This document shows positions 1 through 7,171 of a DNA stretch of 37,652 bases, piece after piece. Origin of the DNA: Caryophanales bacterium (GTDB lineage: Bacteria > Bacillota_I > Bacilli_A > RFN20 > CAG-449); assembly GCA_029006735.1 (NCBI GenBank), contig JAQXGN010000052.1:1-37652 (forward strand). The letters run 5' to 3'. The notes under the pieces were generated by a model. That model saw only the letters and a list, made by a program, of their open reading frames with translations. It was not told where the DNA came from and searched no databases. A program made the translations under genes and the position numbers. Each line of letters starts with the position of its first letter. The stretch's first letter is position 1.

Positions 1-21
1 AGCAAAATAATTTGAAAAATA

Positions 22-53
22 AAGAAGTTAGATGTCAAAATCTAGCTTCTTTT
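22..53. terminator. Hairpin, candidate intrinsic terminator at left edge
   Basis: A 12-bp stem (22-33 with 40-51) closes a 6-nt loop. On the plus strand it has one G-T pair and runs into TTTT. On the minus strand it has one C/A mismatch and is followed by TATTTTT. It could end the short minus-strand unit that starts near 190, or a plus-strand gene lying outside the window. Confidence 0.5.
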
Positions 54-58
54 CATAC

Positions 59-136
59 TGTTCTCAAGCATTAAATTTTAGTAATTTTTTAAGGGTGTTC
101 TCAAGCATTAAATTGCCTGTTCCCAAGCATTAGAAT
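59..136. repeat. Three direct repeats, TGTTCTCAAGCATTAAATT
   Basis: Copies lie at 59-77, 96-114 and 118-136. The first two are identical over 19 bp; the third reads TGTTCCCAAGCATTAGAAT. Spacing is irregular (37 and 22 bp between starts). Several TG-starting repeats near one end are reminiscent of IS21-family ends, but no istA/istB is in the window and no inverted partner is seen, so the class is not established. Confidence 0.7.
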
Positions 137-167
137 ATTCAAGTGATTTATCTTCAATTTTTATCAT
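108..167 (-). CDS. 19-codon ORF, truncated or true micro-ORF
   Basis: Reads MIKIEDKSLEYSNAWEQAI and stops at TAA. It has an AAAGGAG ribosome binding site 7-8 nt upstream of the ATG and a well-formed promoter behind that, so the start is credible. The stop falls within the repeat cluster. The same N-A-W-E-Q coding stretch recurs after the third repeat with TGA in place of TGG, followed by YEKKLDFDI and a TAA. This looks either like a gene broken by repeat expansion or deletion, or like a genuine small peptide gene. No family is recognised. Confidence 0.35.
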   Translation of the reverse strand: MIKIEDKSLEYSNAWEQAI

Positions 168-195
168 AATATACTCCTTTAAATTTGATAACAAA

Positions 196-224
196 ATTAT
201 AGCGCAAAGCGCTAAAATAATCAA
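196..224 (-). promoter_or_regulatory. Promoter with palindromic operator in its spacer
   Basis: The -35 is TTGATT (219-224), the spacer 17 nt and the -10 TATAAT (196-201). The spacer is filled by the perfect palindrome TAGCGCAAAGCGCTA (200-214), which overlaps the -10. This is the geometry of a repressor site. It drives the 19-codon ORF. Confidence 0.7.
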
Positions 225-267
225 CTTATTGACTGCATTTTCTTTGTATTTTTTTATTAACAACCTA

Positions 268-307
268 TCGTCACCTTTCGTCATCTATCGTCACCTTTCG
301 TCACCAC
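268..307. repeat. Four tandem 10-bp repeats, TCGTCAYCTW type
   Basis: Four consecutive 10-mers: TCGTCACCTT, TCGTCATCTA, TCGTCACCTT and TCGTCACCAC. Read on the minus strand they are TGACGA boxes one helical turn apart, about 45 bp upstream of the 196-224 promoter. Phased direct repeats in this position are typical of iterons or of arm-type sites of integrases. Which applies cannot be decided from this window. Confidence 0.7.
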
Positions 308-322
308 TGCATCTACATCAAC

Positions 323-368
323 AAAAAAAGGCTCTAAGGAATTTAACCAAAAATCACTCCTGGAGCCT
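323..368 (-). terminator. Intrinsic terminator
   Basis: AGGCTC (minus, 368-363) pairs with GAGCCT (334-329). An inner AGG/CCT extension follows after a small internal loop, and seven T follow on the minus strand (329-323). It lies after the tmRNA terminator and the tRNA/tmRNA-like fragment, so it may be the original end of a displaced RNA gene. Confidence 0.65.
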
Positions 369-385
369 AAATTCTTAAACAAAAC

Positions 386-408
386 TATAGACGGCGGGAT
401 TTGAACCC
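386..408 (-). other. Fragment resembling a tmRNA or tRNA 3' end
   Basis: The minus strand reads GGGTTCAAATCCC, the consensus T-stem/T-loop, and then GCCGTCTATA, which fits an acceptor 3' strand plus discriminator. No matching 5' half exists: directly upstream is the tmRNA terminator. From memory, the Bacillus tmRNA end has GGGTTCGACTCCC followed by ACCGTCTCCA, a good match. A leftover att copy of an element that integrates in ssrA or a tRNA gene is the best reading. Length is only 23 nt. Confidence 0.4.
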
Positions 409-410
409 AT

Positions 411-442
411 AAAAAAACAGACTGACACATTGTATCAATCTG
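411..442 (-). terminator. tmRNA terminator
   Basis: The 8-bp stem CAGATTGA/TCAGTCTG (442-435 with 425-418) has a 9-nt loop and is followed by seven T (417-411). It starts 13 nt after the encoded CCA end of the tmRNA. Confidence 0.85.
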
Positions 443-454
443 GTTCTTTCAATA

Positions 455-829
455 TGGTGGAGATGAGGAGAATTGAACTCCTGTCCGAAACAAGCCACAT
501 ATAACCCACTACAGTTTAGTTAACTAGCAAATTTCATAAAAGCTAAGATTAATTAACGAATCTAACTTTTACTATCATATAAGATTTTCGAATTCTATTT
601 ATATGAATCATAGAATCTTATTCTCTTTTCGTTACACCACATTCGATCCAAGAGACCCATACCGATGTGATGCTTTCCATCCCAACTATAGGGACACATT
701 TAGTGGCTTAATTAGCAAGCTGCGAAAGATAATGTTTGTCTGTTGCCAGATATTTTTGTTTGGTTATTAACGGTGTCCACCCGACTGCGTTTTATACCCT
801 GCCTGCCCCGTCGAAACCGGAACATCCCC
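455..829 (-). ncRNA. ssrA: Transfer-messenger RNA (tmRNA)
   Basis: tmRNA rescues stalled ribosomes by acting as alanyl-tRNA and then as mRNA for a degradation tag. The 5' end GGGGATG (829 downward) pairs with CATCTCC just before the encoded ACCA (3' end at 455). The T-arm reads GGAGTTCAATTCTCC, and TTTCGAC near the 5' end marks the tRNA-like domain. Total length is 375 nt. By alignment to the Bacillus layout (AACT then GGC as resume codon), the tag is (A)GNRQTLSFAAC followed by TAA at 711-713. This ends in -AAC instead of the usual -LAA. The neighbouring frame would give ATDKHYLSQLAN. A promoter and a terminator flank the gene, and a large RNA gene lies immediately upstream. Confidence 0.95.
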
Positions 830-837
830 ATATAAAT

Positions 838-866
838 ATTATATGCACCTTTGTGCTTACTCATAA
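838..866 (-). promoter_or_regulatory. tmRNA promoter
   Basis: A perfect -10 TATAAT (838-843) lies 8 nt before the mature 5' end at 829, with a weak -35 TTATGA (861-866) at 17 nt. The spacer holds a small inverted repeat, GCAC/GTGC. tmRNA therefore need not depend on readthrough from the upstream RNA gene. Confidence 0.6.
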
Positions 867-892
867 TATCACTAAGATACTAAATAGTAAAG

Positions 893-912
893 AAAAAACA
901 ACCTTACGGTTG
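893..912 (-). terminator. Terminator of the large RNA
   Basis: CAACC-GTAA-GGTTG read on the minus strand is followed by six T (898-893). It sits 50 nt upstream of the tmRNA -10 and closes the transcription unit that begins near 2027. Confidence 0.8.
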
Positions 913-1154
913 CCTATTAATAAAATATAGTCCGGCTCCTCCTCTTGGAATGACTCAAGCATCCGCTTAATGCACCCATTTGGGTTTCCTTTCTTTCGTC
1001 TAAGATTTCTCTCAGATATAGTTCAACACTTACGTGTATCGCGTCGACATACTTACTTCTTACGAAGTAGGTTCCGTCACAGTGTTAAGAGTTCTTTCAC
1101 AAGAACCTTGGGAACTGCACAGCCGGAAGATAAATCTTCCTTTTGCTACTGCGC

Positions 1155-1180
1155 TGGGTCTTTCCTTGCGGATAACCTTC
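1155..1180 (-). repeat. Repeated RNA motif, copy A
   Basis: On the minus strand this begins GAAGGTTATCC, has loop GCAA and continues GGAAAGACCCA. It folds as GGTT-AT-CC-GCAA-GG-AAA-GACC. Only two bases differ from copy B at 1479-1504, and both lie in the loop. The copy is followed by GCGCAG, which can pair with CTGTGC beyond the hairpin at 1125-1140. Confidence 0.8.
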
Positions 1181-1478
1181 TCTCGATTTCTTGATATTAC
1201 TATCTGTCCCTCTCAATCACTAATATTTTTCAATATTAGTTCGCAGCTACCATAGTCCCTTTTAATGGTTTTAAGTATTAACTTAATCCACCTAAGTGAC
1301 AACAGCTTCATGTTGGAAATGCTTCCACTTCCTTCATATAGGCGGTTCCTTCTTCACAGATGGCCCATGCCTTCGGCGTCGCTGATTTTTTATAATCAGT
1401 TAACCATAGTTAAGTATACTTTTAATACCTTTCACTACGCATCTTACAGTTTCAACAAACTGTTTTTTACTTTTGTGG

Positions 1479-1504
1479 TGGGTCTTTCCTTATGGATAAC
1501 CTTC
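1479..1504 (-). repeat. Repeated RNA motif, copy B
   Basis: Same motif as 1155-1180, with loop ATAA instead of GCAA and all stem bases unchanged, 324 nt upstream in the transcript. As in copy A, it is followed within about 25 nt by a perfect hairpin (1446-1463) and then by a short strand that can close back on the bases after the motif (CAC with GTG). Confidence 0.8.
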
Positions 1505-2033
1505 GCTTTTGTTTCGTCCATCACTTCATTAATGGATTCCCCTTGGCATGATGTTTCTTTCAATTCATCTCCACAACTACTAGGATCCTTTAGTCTAGTT
1601 AATTGCTTAACTTAACTAAGTCTCTTTCGCATGAATCGGATTACTCCTTATCATTAGATCACTTTCTGATTTTACAACCAGGTATTATCTTTCGGCGTAT
1701 TCAAATCTTTTGGATTCGCTTAGCCATGGTATTCGATTTCTCTTTACCACGCATCAAAGTTCCGTTTAGGGTTACTTATTTGCTATCACTTCAATATTGC
1801 TCGCGCTATATTACTGAAATATTAATACTGTCTTTGGGAACGGTATTTTATTTCAGTTTCCTCCGAAGAAGAATCGTGAATTCTATTCTCGCGAATAGTT
1901 ATTTGTAAGCTTTTCTTTTATGAAATTTTCTTACTTTTTCAATTTATACATAAATGTATAAATTTTTACGCATTAATTTATCTTGCGATTTTTCAATGCT
2001 ACTCAAGTCAAGTTTTTTGAGGTGAGTGATATA

Positions 2034-2063
2034 ATATTACGACAAATAAAAATAATTTGTCAA
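2034..2063 (-). promoter_or_regulatory. Promoter of the large RNA with inverted repeat
   Basis: The -35 is a perfect TTGACA (2058-2063). The -10 is TAATAT (2034-2039) at 18 nt. The inverted repeat GACAAAT-N7-ATTTGTC (2041-2061) covers the -35 and most of the spacer, so a dimeric regulator could occlude it. The predicted start is near 2027. Confidence 0.6.
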
Positions 2064-2104
2064 CTACTTTTTTTCGTTTTTTTAAAAATCTTTTTTTCAT
2101 AAAA

Positions 2105-2130
2105 CACAGTTATAAATAACTGTAATTTTT
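2105..2130. terminator. Hairpin after the ATP-grasp gene
   Basis: ACAGTTA-TAAA-TAACTGT lies 2 nt past the stop codon. On the minus strand it is followed by GTTTTA, on the plus strand by AATTTTTT. It probably separates the ATP-grasp gene from the large RNA promoter. Confidence 0.5.
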
Positions 2131-3323
2131 TAAATTCTTTTTGAACAAAAATTATAAAATTCTTCCATCTCTTCTTTCGTATTAAAATTTGCTACAAAGA
2201 AATTATTTCCCATAGCTCCTGCTAAAACATCTGGAAGTCTATCATACATTTTTATTGCATGACGATATTTTTCGCATACTTCAAAATCAGAATGGAGATA
2301 CTGTTTTTCGTCTCTTCTTCCATAATAACAACAATAGAATTTAGTTAATGTTTGATCAACTTCTGATTTATGAAATACCATAGAGTCTGCCCATATTTTA
2401 TATGTGTTAACACTCTTAGAGAAATTGATAATGTCTGGTGTATATCCTCCAGGGCAACGCATATTAACTTCTAAACCAATAATATCTCCTTTTTTACCTA
2501 GTCCTATTTTATCTTTAGATAATCTAAAGAATTCTAAATGAAAATATCTATTAAACGCATCAAAGGCTTTTAATACTCTTTTTCCTGCTTCTTCTAAATC
2601 AACTGGCATCTCTTTATTGGAATAATAAAAGCAATCGAGTCTTTCATTAACAACATTCATAACTGGATCAGGAAATACTTCGTTTGATGAAAAAATTGGT
2701 TCTGCTTTATCATTAGTTATTCCATCATAAGATATTAAATCTCCATAAATAAACTCTTCCATAATATATTTAATTGGTGGAAAATGTTTAAAATAAAAAT
2801 CTTTTAACTCCTCTTCATTATTAATCTTATAAGTATTATATGCTCCTACACCATTATCTGGTTTAACAATTACTGGATAACCTACTTGATTAACAAATTC
2901 CAATCCTTTTTCAAAAGTTGAAGGAATATGATATCTAGCTGTTTTTATATTTGCTAACTGATAGTACTTCTTCATTGCTTCTTTTGATTTAAAATATTGG
3001 ATTTCATTATCTTTTTTTCCTGTGATGACATTAAAATCTGTTCTAAGTTTTGCATCTTGTTCAAGCCAAAATTCATTATTTGATTCAATATAATCTATTT
3101 TTCCATATTTAAAAGCAAAATAGGCAACCGCCTTATACATTTGTGAATAATCTTGCATATCATCAACACGATAATATTCTACCATCGATTCTTTTAATTC
3201 GTTTGATAAACTATCATAACTATCTGTAGAAATACCAAACACATTTACTCCATTGTTTTTTAATTCTTTACAAAAATTAAAATATGATTTAGGAAAATTG
3301 GGTGATATAAATATAAAATTCAT
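2130..3323 (-). CDS. ATP-grasp domain protein (carboxylate-amine ligase type)
   Basis: The 397-residue protein has the ATP-grasp layout: a Rossmann-like N-terminal third starting FIFISPNFP, an ATP-binding strand-loop YPVIVKPDNGVGA near residue 150, MEEFIYGDLISYDG in the central subdomain, and the metal-binding stretch LEVNMRCPGGY near 300. Members of this superfamily join a carboxylate to an amine or thiol through an acyl-phosphate. The substrate cannot be told. The start ATG is preceded by GGAAGGAG. The gene stands alone between the uvrB terminator and the large RNA promoter. No transporter or partner biosynthetic gene is adjacent, so a role in amino-acid or dipeptide ligation is only a family-based guess. 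Confidence 0.8.
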   Translation of the reverse strand: MNFIFISPNFPKSYFNFCKELKNNGVNVFGISTDSYDSLSNELKESMVEYYRVDDMQDYSQMYKAVAYFAFKYGKIDYIESNNEFWLEQDAKLRTDFNVITGKKDNEIQYFKSKEAMKKYYQLANIKTARYHIPSTFEKGLEFVNQVGYPVIVKPDNGVGAYNTYKINNEEELKDFYFKHFPPIKYIMEEFIYGDLISYDGITNDKAEPIFSSNEVFPDPVMNVVNERLDCFYYSNKEMPVDLEEAGKRVLKAFDAFNRYFHLEFFRLSKDKIGLGKKGDIIGLEVNMRCPGGYTPDIINFSKSVNTYKIWADSMVFHKSEVDQTLTKFYCCYYGRRDEKQYLHSDFEVCEKYRHAIKMYDRLPDVLAGAMGNNFFVANFNTKEEMEEFYNFCSKRI

Positions 3324-3397
3324 CTTAAAAGTTCTCCTTCCATACCTATTTTACTCTTTATTAAATAAGAATAAATTATGAAAGAGATTTCATATTG

Positions 3398-3419
3398 AAA
3401 AAGAGAGCGATTTACTCTC
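3398..3419 (-). terminator. uvrB terminator overlapping its stop codon
   Basis: GAGAG/CTCTC (3419-3415 with 3407-3403) is followed by five T. The uvrB TAA (3412-3414) lies inside the loop, so a terminating ribosome would cover the hairpin. Confidence 0.55.
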
Positions 3420-5382
3420 CTTTTAATTCAAACAATATATCCCTAAGCATTGCAGCTTTTTCAAAATCTAATTGACGAGCAGCTTCTCTCATTTCTTTTT
3501 CAACTTCTTTTATTCTATTGTCTTTTTCTTTTCTAGTTAACTTTGCACTATCAGTTTTTACGTTAAAAGCGTCATCTTTAACTTTAATTGGAGGAGTAAT
3601 AGGTTTAATAATTGTTTGAGGTATAATACCATTTCTATTATTATATTCTTCTTGAATTGCTCTTCTTCTATTTGTTTCAGTAATTGCACCTTTCATAGAA
3701 TCGGTTATTCTATTTGCATACATTATTACTTTGCCTCTAGCATTTCTAGCAGCTCTACCAATAATTTGAATTAACGATCTTTCGCTTCTTAAGAAGCCTT
3801 CTTTATCAGCATCTAAAATAGAAATCAAACTTACTTCAGGAATATCTAATCCTTCTCTTAACAAATTGATTCCAACTAATATATCATATTTCCCTTTTCT
3901 TAATTCATAGATTATTTGTAATCTTTCTAAAGTTTTTGTTTCATTATGTAAATAAGCTACTTTATATCCTTTCTCTTTTAAGAATGCAGTTAAATTTTCC
4001 GCATCTTTAATTGTTAAAGTAACAACCATTACTCTTTCTTTTCTTTCAATAACTTTATCTAATTCTCCAATCAAATCATATACTGGATTTATTACATTTC
4101 TAACTTCAACTTGAGGATCAACTAAGCCAGTAGGTCGGATAATTTGTTGAACTACCTCTCCATTTGTTTTAGATAATTCATAATCTCCTGGAGTTGCAGA
4201 TGTGCATATCACTTGATTAATCTTATTTTCAAATTCTTCAAAATTTAAAGGTCTATTATCTAAAGCAGAAGGTAATCTAAAACCATACTCAACTAATGTT
4301 TCTTTTCTAGATCTATCACCATTATACATTCCTCTTACCTGAGAAAATGAAACGTGAGATTCATCAACAATCAAAAGAAAATCTTTAGGAAAATAATCAA
4401 ATAAAGTATATGGGGTCTCACCTGGTTTACGACCATCAATGTGTCTTGAATAATTCTCAATACCCGAACAGAACCCAAATTCTAATAATTGTTCTATATC
4501 ATATCTAGTTCTTTGGTCTAATCTTTCTTCTTCTAAGAGTTTTCCGTTCTCATGAAAAAAATTCAACCTTTCTACTAATTCTTTTCTTATCGAATCAACT
4601 GCTTTTTTTATTACATTTTGTCCAGATGCATGGTCATGAGAAGGGAAAATAGGCAATTCATTATATGTATGGAATAATTCTCCTGTTAATGGATCAACTT
4701 CATTAATTGATTCAATGACATCCCATTCATCTAAAACAATTCTTAAAACGTGATCTCTTGCAGTTGGAGTTACTATTTCTAAAACATCTCCAACAAATCT
4801 AAAAGATCCGCTACTTAGAGTCATATTATTTCTTACATATTGACTTGCAATTAATTTTTTTGTTATTGATTTTCTATCTATTTCTTCACCAACATGAATA
4901 ACGAATACTAAATCTCGATATTCATCTGGGTCAGTTAATCCATAAATACTTGCAACTGAGGCTACAACTATTGTATCACTTCTTTCTAAAACCGAATTAA
5001 TTGCCGAGCATCGCATAATTTCAATTTCATCATTCATTTGAGCATTTTTTTCTATATATGTATCCGTAGCAGGCATATATGCTTCTGGTTGATAAAAATC
5101 GAAGTTCGAAACAAAATATTCTACTCTATTTTCAGGAAATAATTCTTTAAATTCAGCATAAAGTTGGCCTGCTAAAGTTTTATTATGAACCAAAACTAAA
5201 GTAGGTTTATTAATTTTTTCAATAACGTTAGAAACAGTGAATGTTTTTCCTGTACCTGTCGCTCCTAACAAAACTTGATACTTTTTCCCTTCTTTTATCC
5301 CCTTTACTAATTGATCAATCGCTTCAGGCTGATCACCAGTAGGAAAATAATGTGTTACTAATTTAAATTTTCTATTTTCCAT
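3412..5382 (-). CDS. uvrB: Excinuclease ABC subunit B
   Basis: UvrB is the damage-verifying helicase of nucleotide excision repair. It is loaded by UvrA and binds UvrC. The 656-residue protein has a Walker A GATGTGKT at 40-47, the beta-hairpin region around [20 protein letters not shown] that clamps DNA, the DESH motif II, the [14 protein letters not shown] stretch, the GRAARN motif VI, and a C-terminal UVR coiled coil ([19 protein letters not shown]) for UvrC. Length is normal. I start at the ATG at 5380-5382, not at the in-frame TTG seven codons earlier, because the protein then begins [12 protein letters not shown] as in the family and GAAGAGG lies upstream. It overlaps the ctp gene by 11 bp. 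uvrA is not in the window. Confidence 0.97.
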   Translation of the reverse strand: MENRKFKLVTHYFPTGDQPEAIDQLVKGIKEGKKYQVLLGATGTGKTFTVSNVIEKINKPTLVLVHNKTLAGQLYAEFKELFPENRVEYFVSNFDFYQPEAYMPATDTYIEKNAQMNDEIEIMRCSAINSVLERSDTIVVASVASIYGLTDPDEYRDLVFVIHVGEEIDRKSITKKLIASQYVRNNMTLSSGSFRFVGDVLEIVTPTARDHVLRIVLDEWDVIESINEVDPLTGELFHTYNELPIFPSHDHASGQNVIKKAVDSIRKELVERLNFFHENGKLLEEERLDQRTRYDIEQLLEFGFCSGIENYSRHIDGRKPGETPYTLFDYFPKDFLLIVDESHVSFSQVRGMYNGDRSRKETLVEYGFRLPSALDNRPLNFEEFENKINQVICTSATPGDYELSKTNGEVVQQIIRPTGLVDPQVEVRNVINPVYDLIGELDKVIERKERVMVVTLTIKDAENLTAFLKEKGYKVAYLHNETKTLERLQIIYELRKGKYDILVGINLLREGLDIPEVSLISILDADKEGFLRSERSLIQIIGRAARNARGKVIMYANRITDSMKGAITETNRRRAIQEEYNNRNGIIPQTIIKPITPPIKVKDDAFNVKTDSAKLTRKEKDNRIKEVEKEMREAARQLDFEKAAMLRDILFELKGE

Positions 5383-7171
5383 ATCTAGTTTTAACCTCTT
5401 CAAGTACAGAAGCTTCTTTTATTAATCTTTCATCATACATTTTTCCTTGTAATAAATAGGATGTTTCATAATCATATAATCCCATTTTATCACTTAATCC
5501 ATTTGCATCTTGGAATGCTAGAACTGCTTGTGAGAAAGAGTAAAATGATGTTCCAAGTAATAAATTAATTTGTTTTTTTACACAATTCATTTGAGTTGGA
5601 CTGTATATATCATATTCTTCATTATTTCCCATAACAAAGGAAGTATATATATTTGTTGGTTTATATGTATGATAATAATCAAAGAACAAATCATTTAGTT
5701 TATTCGCTGTTTTTTCGTTAAAAACGCCTGTTTTTTCTAATTTATACCCTTCTTGGAAGAAAAGAAGTGCATCATCAAAAGTTTTGAATTCTTTACTGGT
5801 TAATAATTCTATTCTTGTTTTAATTGCAGCTTTTTCTTTTTCTGATAATTGATCATTATTATTTACAGATTCTATATGATTTCTCCATAAATAATATATT
5901 TCATCATCTTGGATGCTTCTATAACTAGCGCAGTTTTCTTCTTTTGGAACAATACCTACTTTATTGATGCAGCGTTTATCTGGAGAACAAACTTTTGCAA
6001 AAGTAAAACGAACCATTGATCCATCATCCATGACTTGGTAGAAATTCTGTGCAATTCCTTTCCCATAGCTTGTTTCACCAAAAACATCAACCTTATCTTT
6101 AAAAATATCTTGCATTGCTAATACAAACGATTCCGCTGCAGAAGCTGTGCCTTCATTAACAATTAAAGTATAATGATCAATTTTACTTGAATAATTGACT
6201 CCACCATCATCAAAGGTGTTTAAAGCATAATATGTACCATCTTGATATAAATAATAGCCTGCAGTTACATTATCTGTGAATAAGCCAACTAATCCCCTGA
6301 AATTATCAACATATCCTCCACCATTATCTCTTAAATCGATTGTAAGTTCATTTAAGTGATCTGTTCTATTAAATATTGTTTTTTCTAGATAACTATTTAA
6401 TTCTGCTTGTGGGGTAGTTTCTCCACTACTAGTTAATCCTAAAAATGAATTAACATCAAAAATAGCATATTTATAATTTGAATCAATATCATAGTCAACT
6501 AAAGTGACTTTATCTTGATTATATCTACCTCTAGTAATAGTAGATGTATATTGCTTATCTCCTCTAGTAAAATAAAATTCTAGTTGTGTATCTTTTTCAC
6601 CAACAAAAGCTGAAGACCAATTAGAATAATTATGTTCTTTAAAAACATAATAGTCCTCCTCCCCCACTTCTCTAACTTTAGTAATAATATCTCCAGGTTT
6701 TAGTCCAAATAAACCAGTATCTTTTCCATCAAGTGTTTTTATTACCGCTTCCGCAGCAGGAGAGTTTCTCATCACTTGTCCTAATAATACATCACCATAA
6801 TAAACTACTCTTGAAAATCCAAATCCATATCCGCTTGTAGAAAGGTCTTGCTTTTCATTATTCGCAGTACTTGTATAAAATGTAAAATCATCATCTACAG
6901 AATTTGTAACACCATAATAAAGTCCATCTATTAAAGTTCTTTCATCAACATCTTGATAATAATTATTCTTAAAATAATCATAAAACTTTAAAAATTCTAC
7001 CATCTCAGGAGATTGTTTACTTTGTTCTAATTTATTTCCTGTTATAAAACCTACGCCTAATCCTACAACTAAAGAAGAAACTGTACAACATAAAATTGAT
7101 ATTACTGATTTTCTTTTCATTGTCTTAATTCTATCGTTCATTCTTTTTACATAAATATCTTCATTATTCAT
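5372..7171 (-). CDS. S41 C-terminal processing peptidase with PDZ and peptidoglycan-binding-like repeats
   Basis: A membrane-anchored serine protease of the CtpA/CtpB family, acting outside the membrane on C-termini. One transmembrane segment lies near residues 22-45 ([19 protein letters not shown]). A PDZ-type region follows ([10 protein letters not shown] to [10 protein letters not shown]). The S41 core carries the nucleophile Ser in [10 protein letters not shown] and the Lys base in [11 protein letters not shown]. The C-terminal 170 residues hold two helical repeats resembling peptidoglycan-binding domain 1 ([19 protein letters not shown] and [19 protein letters not shown]). The ATG at 7169-7171 with AAGGTGA 5 nt upstream is preferred over an upstream TTG. 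The gene overlaps the previous one by 8 bp. In spore formers CtpB cuts SpoIVFA. With a SpoIIQ-like gene in the window that role is possible but not shown. Confidence 0.9.
   Translation of the reverse strand: MNNEDIYVKRMNDRIKTMKRKSVISILCCTVSSLVVGLGVGFITGNKLEQSKQSPEMVEFLKFYDYFKNNYYQDVDERTLIDGLYYGVTNSVDDDFTFYTSTANNEKQDLSTSGYGFGFSRVVYYGDVLLGQVMRNSPAAEAVIKTLDGKDTGLFGLKPGDIITKVREVGEEDYYVFKEHNYSNWSSAFVGEKDTQLEFYFTRGDKQYTSTITRGRYNQDKVTLVDYDIDSNYKYAIFDVNSFLGLTSSGETTPQAELNSYLEKTIFNRTDHLNELTIDLRDNGGGYVDNFRGLVGLFTDNVTAGYYLYQDGTYYALNTFDDGGVNYSSKIDHYTLIVNEGTASAAESFVLAMQDIFKDKVDVFGETSYGKGIAQNFYQVMDDGSMVRFTFAKVCSPDKRCINKVGIVPKEENCASYRSIQDDEIYYLWRNHIESVNNNDQLSEKEKAAIKTRIELLTSKEFKTFDDALLFFQEGYKLEKTGVFNEKTANKLNDLFFDYYHTYKPTNIYTSFVMGNNEEYDIYSPTQMNCVKKQINLLLGTSFYSFSQAVLAFQDANGLSDKMGLYDYETSYLLQGKMYDERLIKEASVLEEVKTRYGK

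Larger units (their letters stand above)
893..2027 (-). ncRNA. Large structured non-coding RNA, about 1.1 kb, class uncertain (ROOL/GOLLD-like)
   Basis: The minus strand has no ORF of 60 codons over 1.1 kb, yet the unit has a promoter and a terminator and is packed with local hairpins. Examples, as plus coordinates: 1883-1898 (GCGA loop), 1859-1872 (cUUCGg loop), 1793-1812 (GCGA), 1446-1463, 1382-1399, 1219-1240 (9 bp, GAAA), 1125-1140, 1091-1106 (GTGA), 1054-1069 (GTAA), 1026-1037 (GTAA) and 999-1016 (GAAA). A 26-nt motif occurs twice (1155-1180 and 1479-1504) and folds as GGTT/GACC around CC-GCAA-GG or its ATAA variant. Many GNRA hairpins, great size and a tRNA/tmRNA neighbour are hallmarks of the ROOL and GOLLD RNAs. 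Reported ROOL RNAs are nearer 600 nt, so this may be a longer relative, a tandem fusion or a new class. Exact ends are inferred. Confidence 0.75.

Noticed and set aside
59-136. CRISPR array
   Set aside because: Only three short repeats with 18- and 3-nt gaps and no cas genes.
1155-1504. RNase P RNA, suggested by GGAAAGACCC resembling the conserved GAGGAAAGTCC
   Set aside because: The motif occurs twice, the base after AAAG differs, and the other universal rnpB segments were not found. The transcript is also nearly three times too long.
970-1908. Several plus-strand ORFs of 73-116 codons between 970 and 1908
   Set aside because: They lie antisense to the structured RNA, overlap in different frames, lack ribosome binding sites and have a composition rich in Ser, Phe and Leu that looks like noise.
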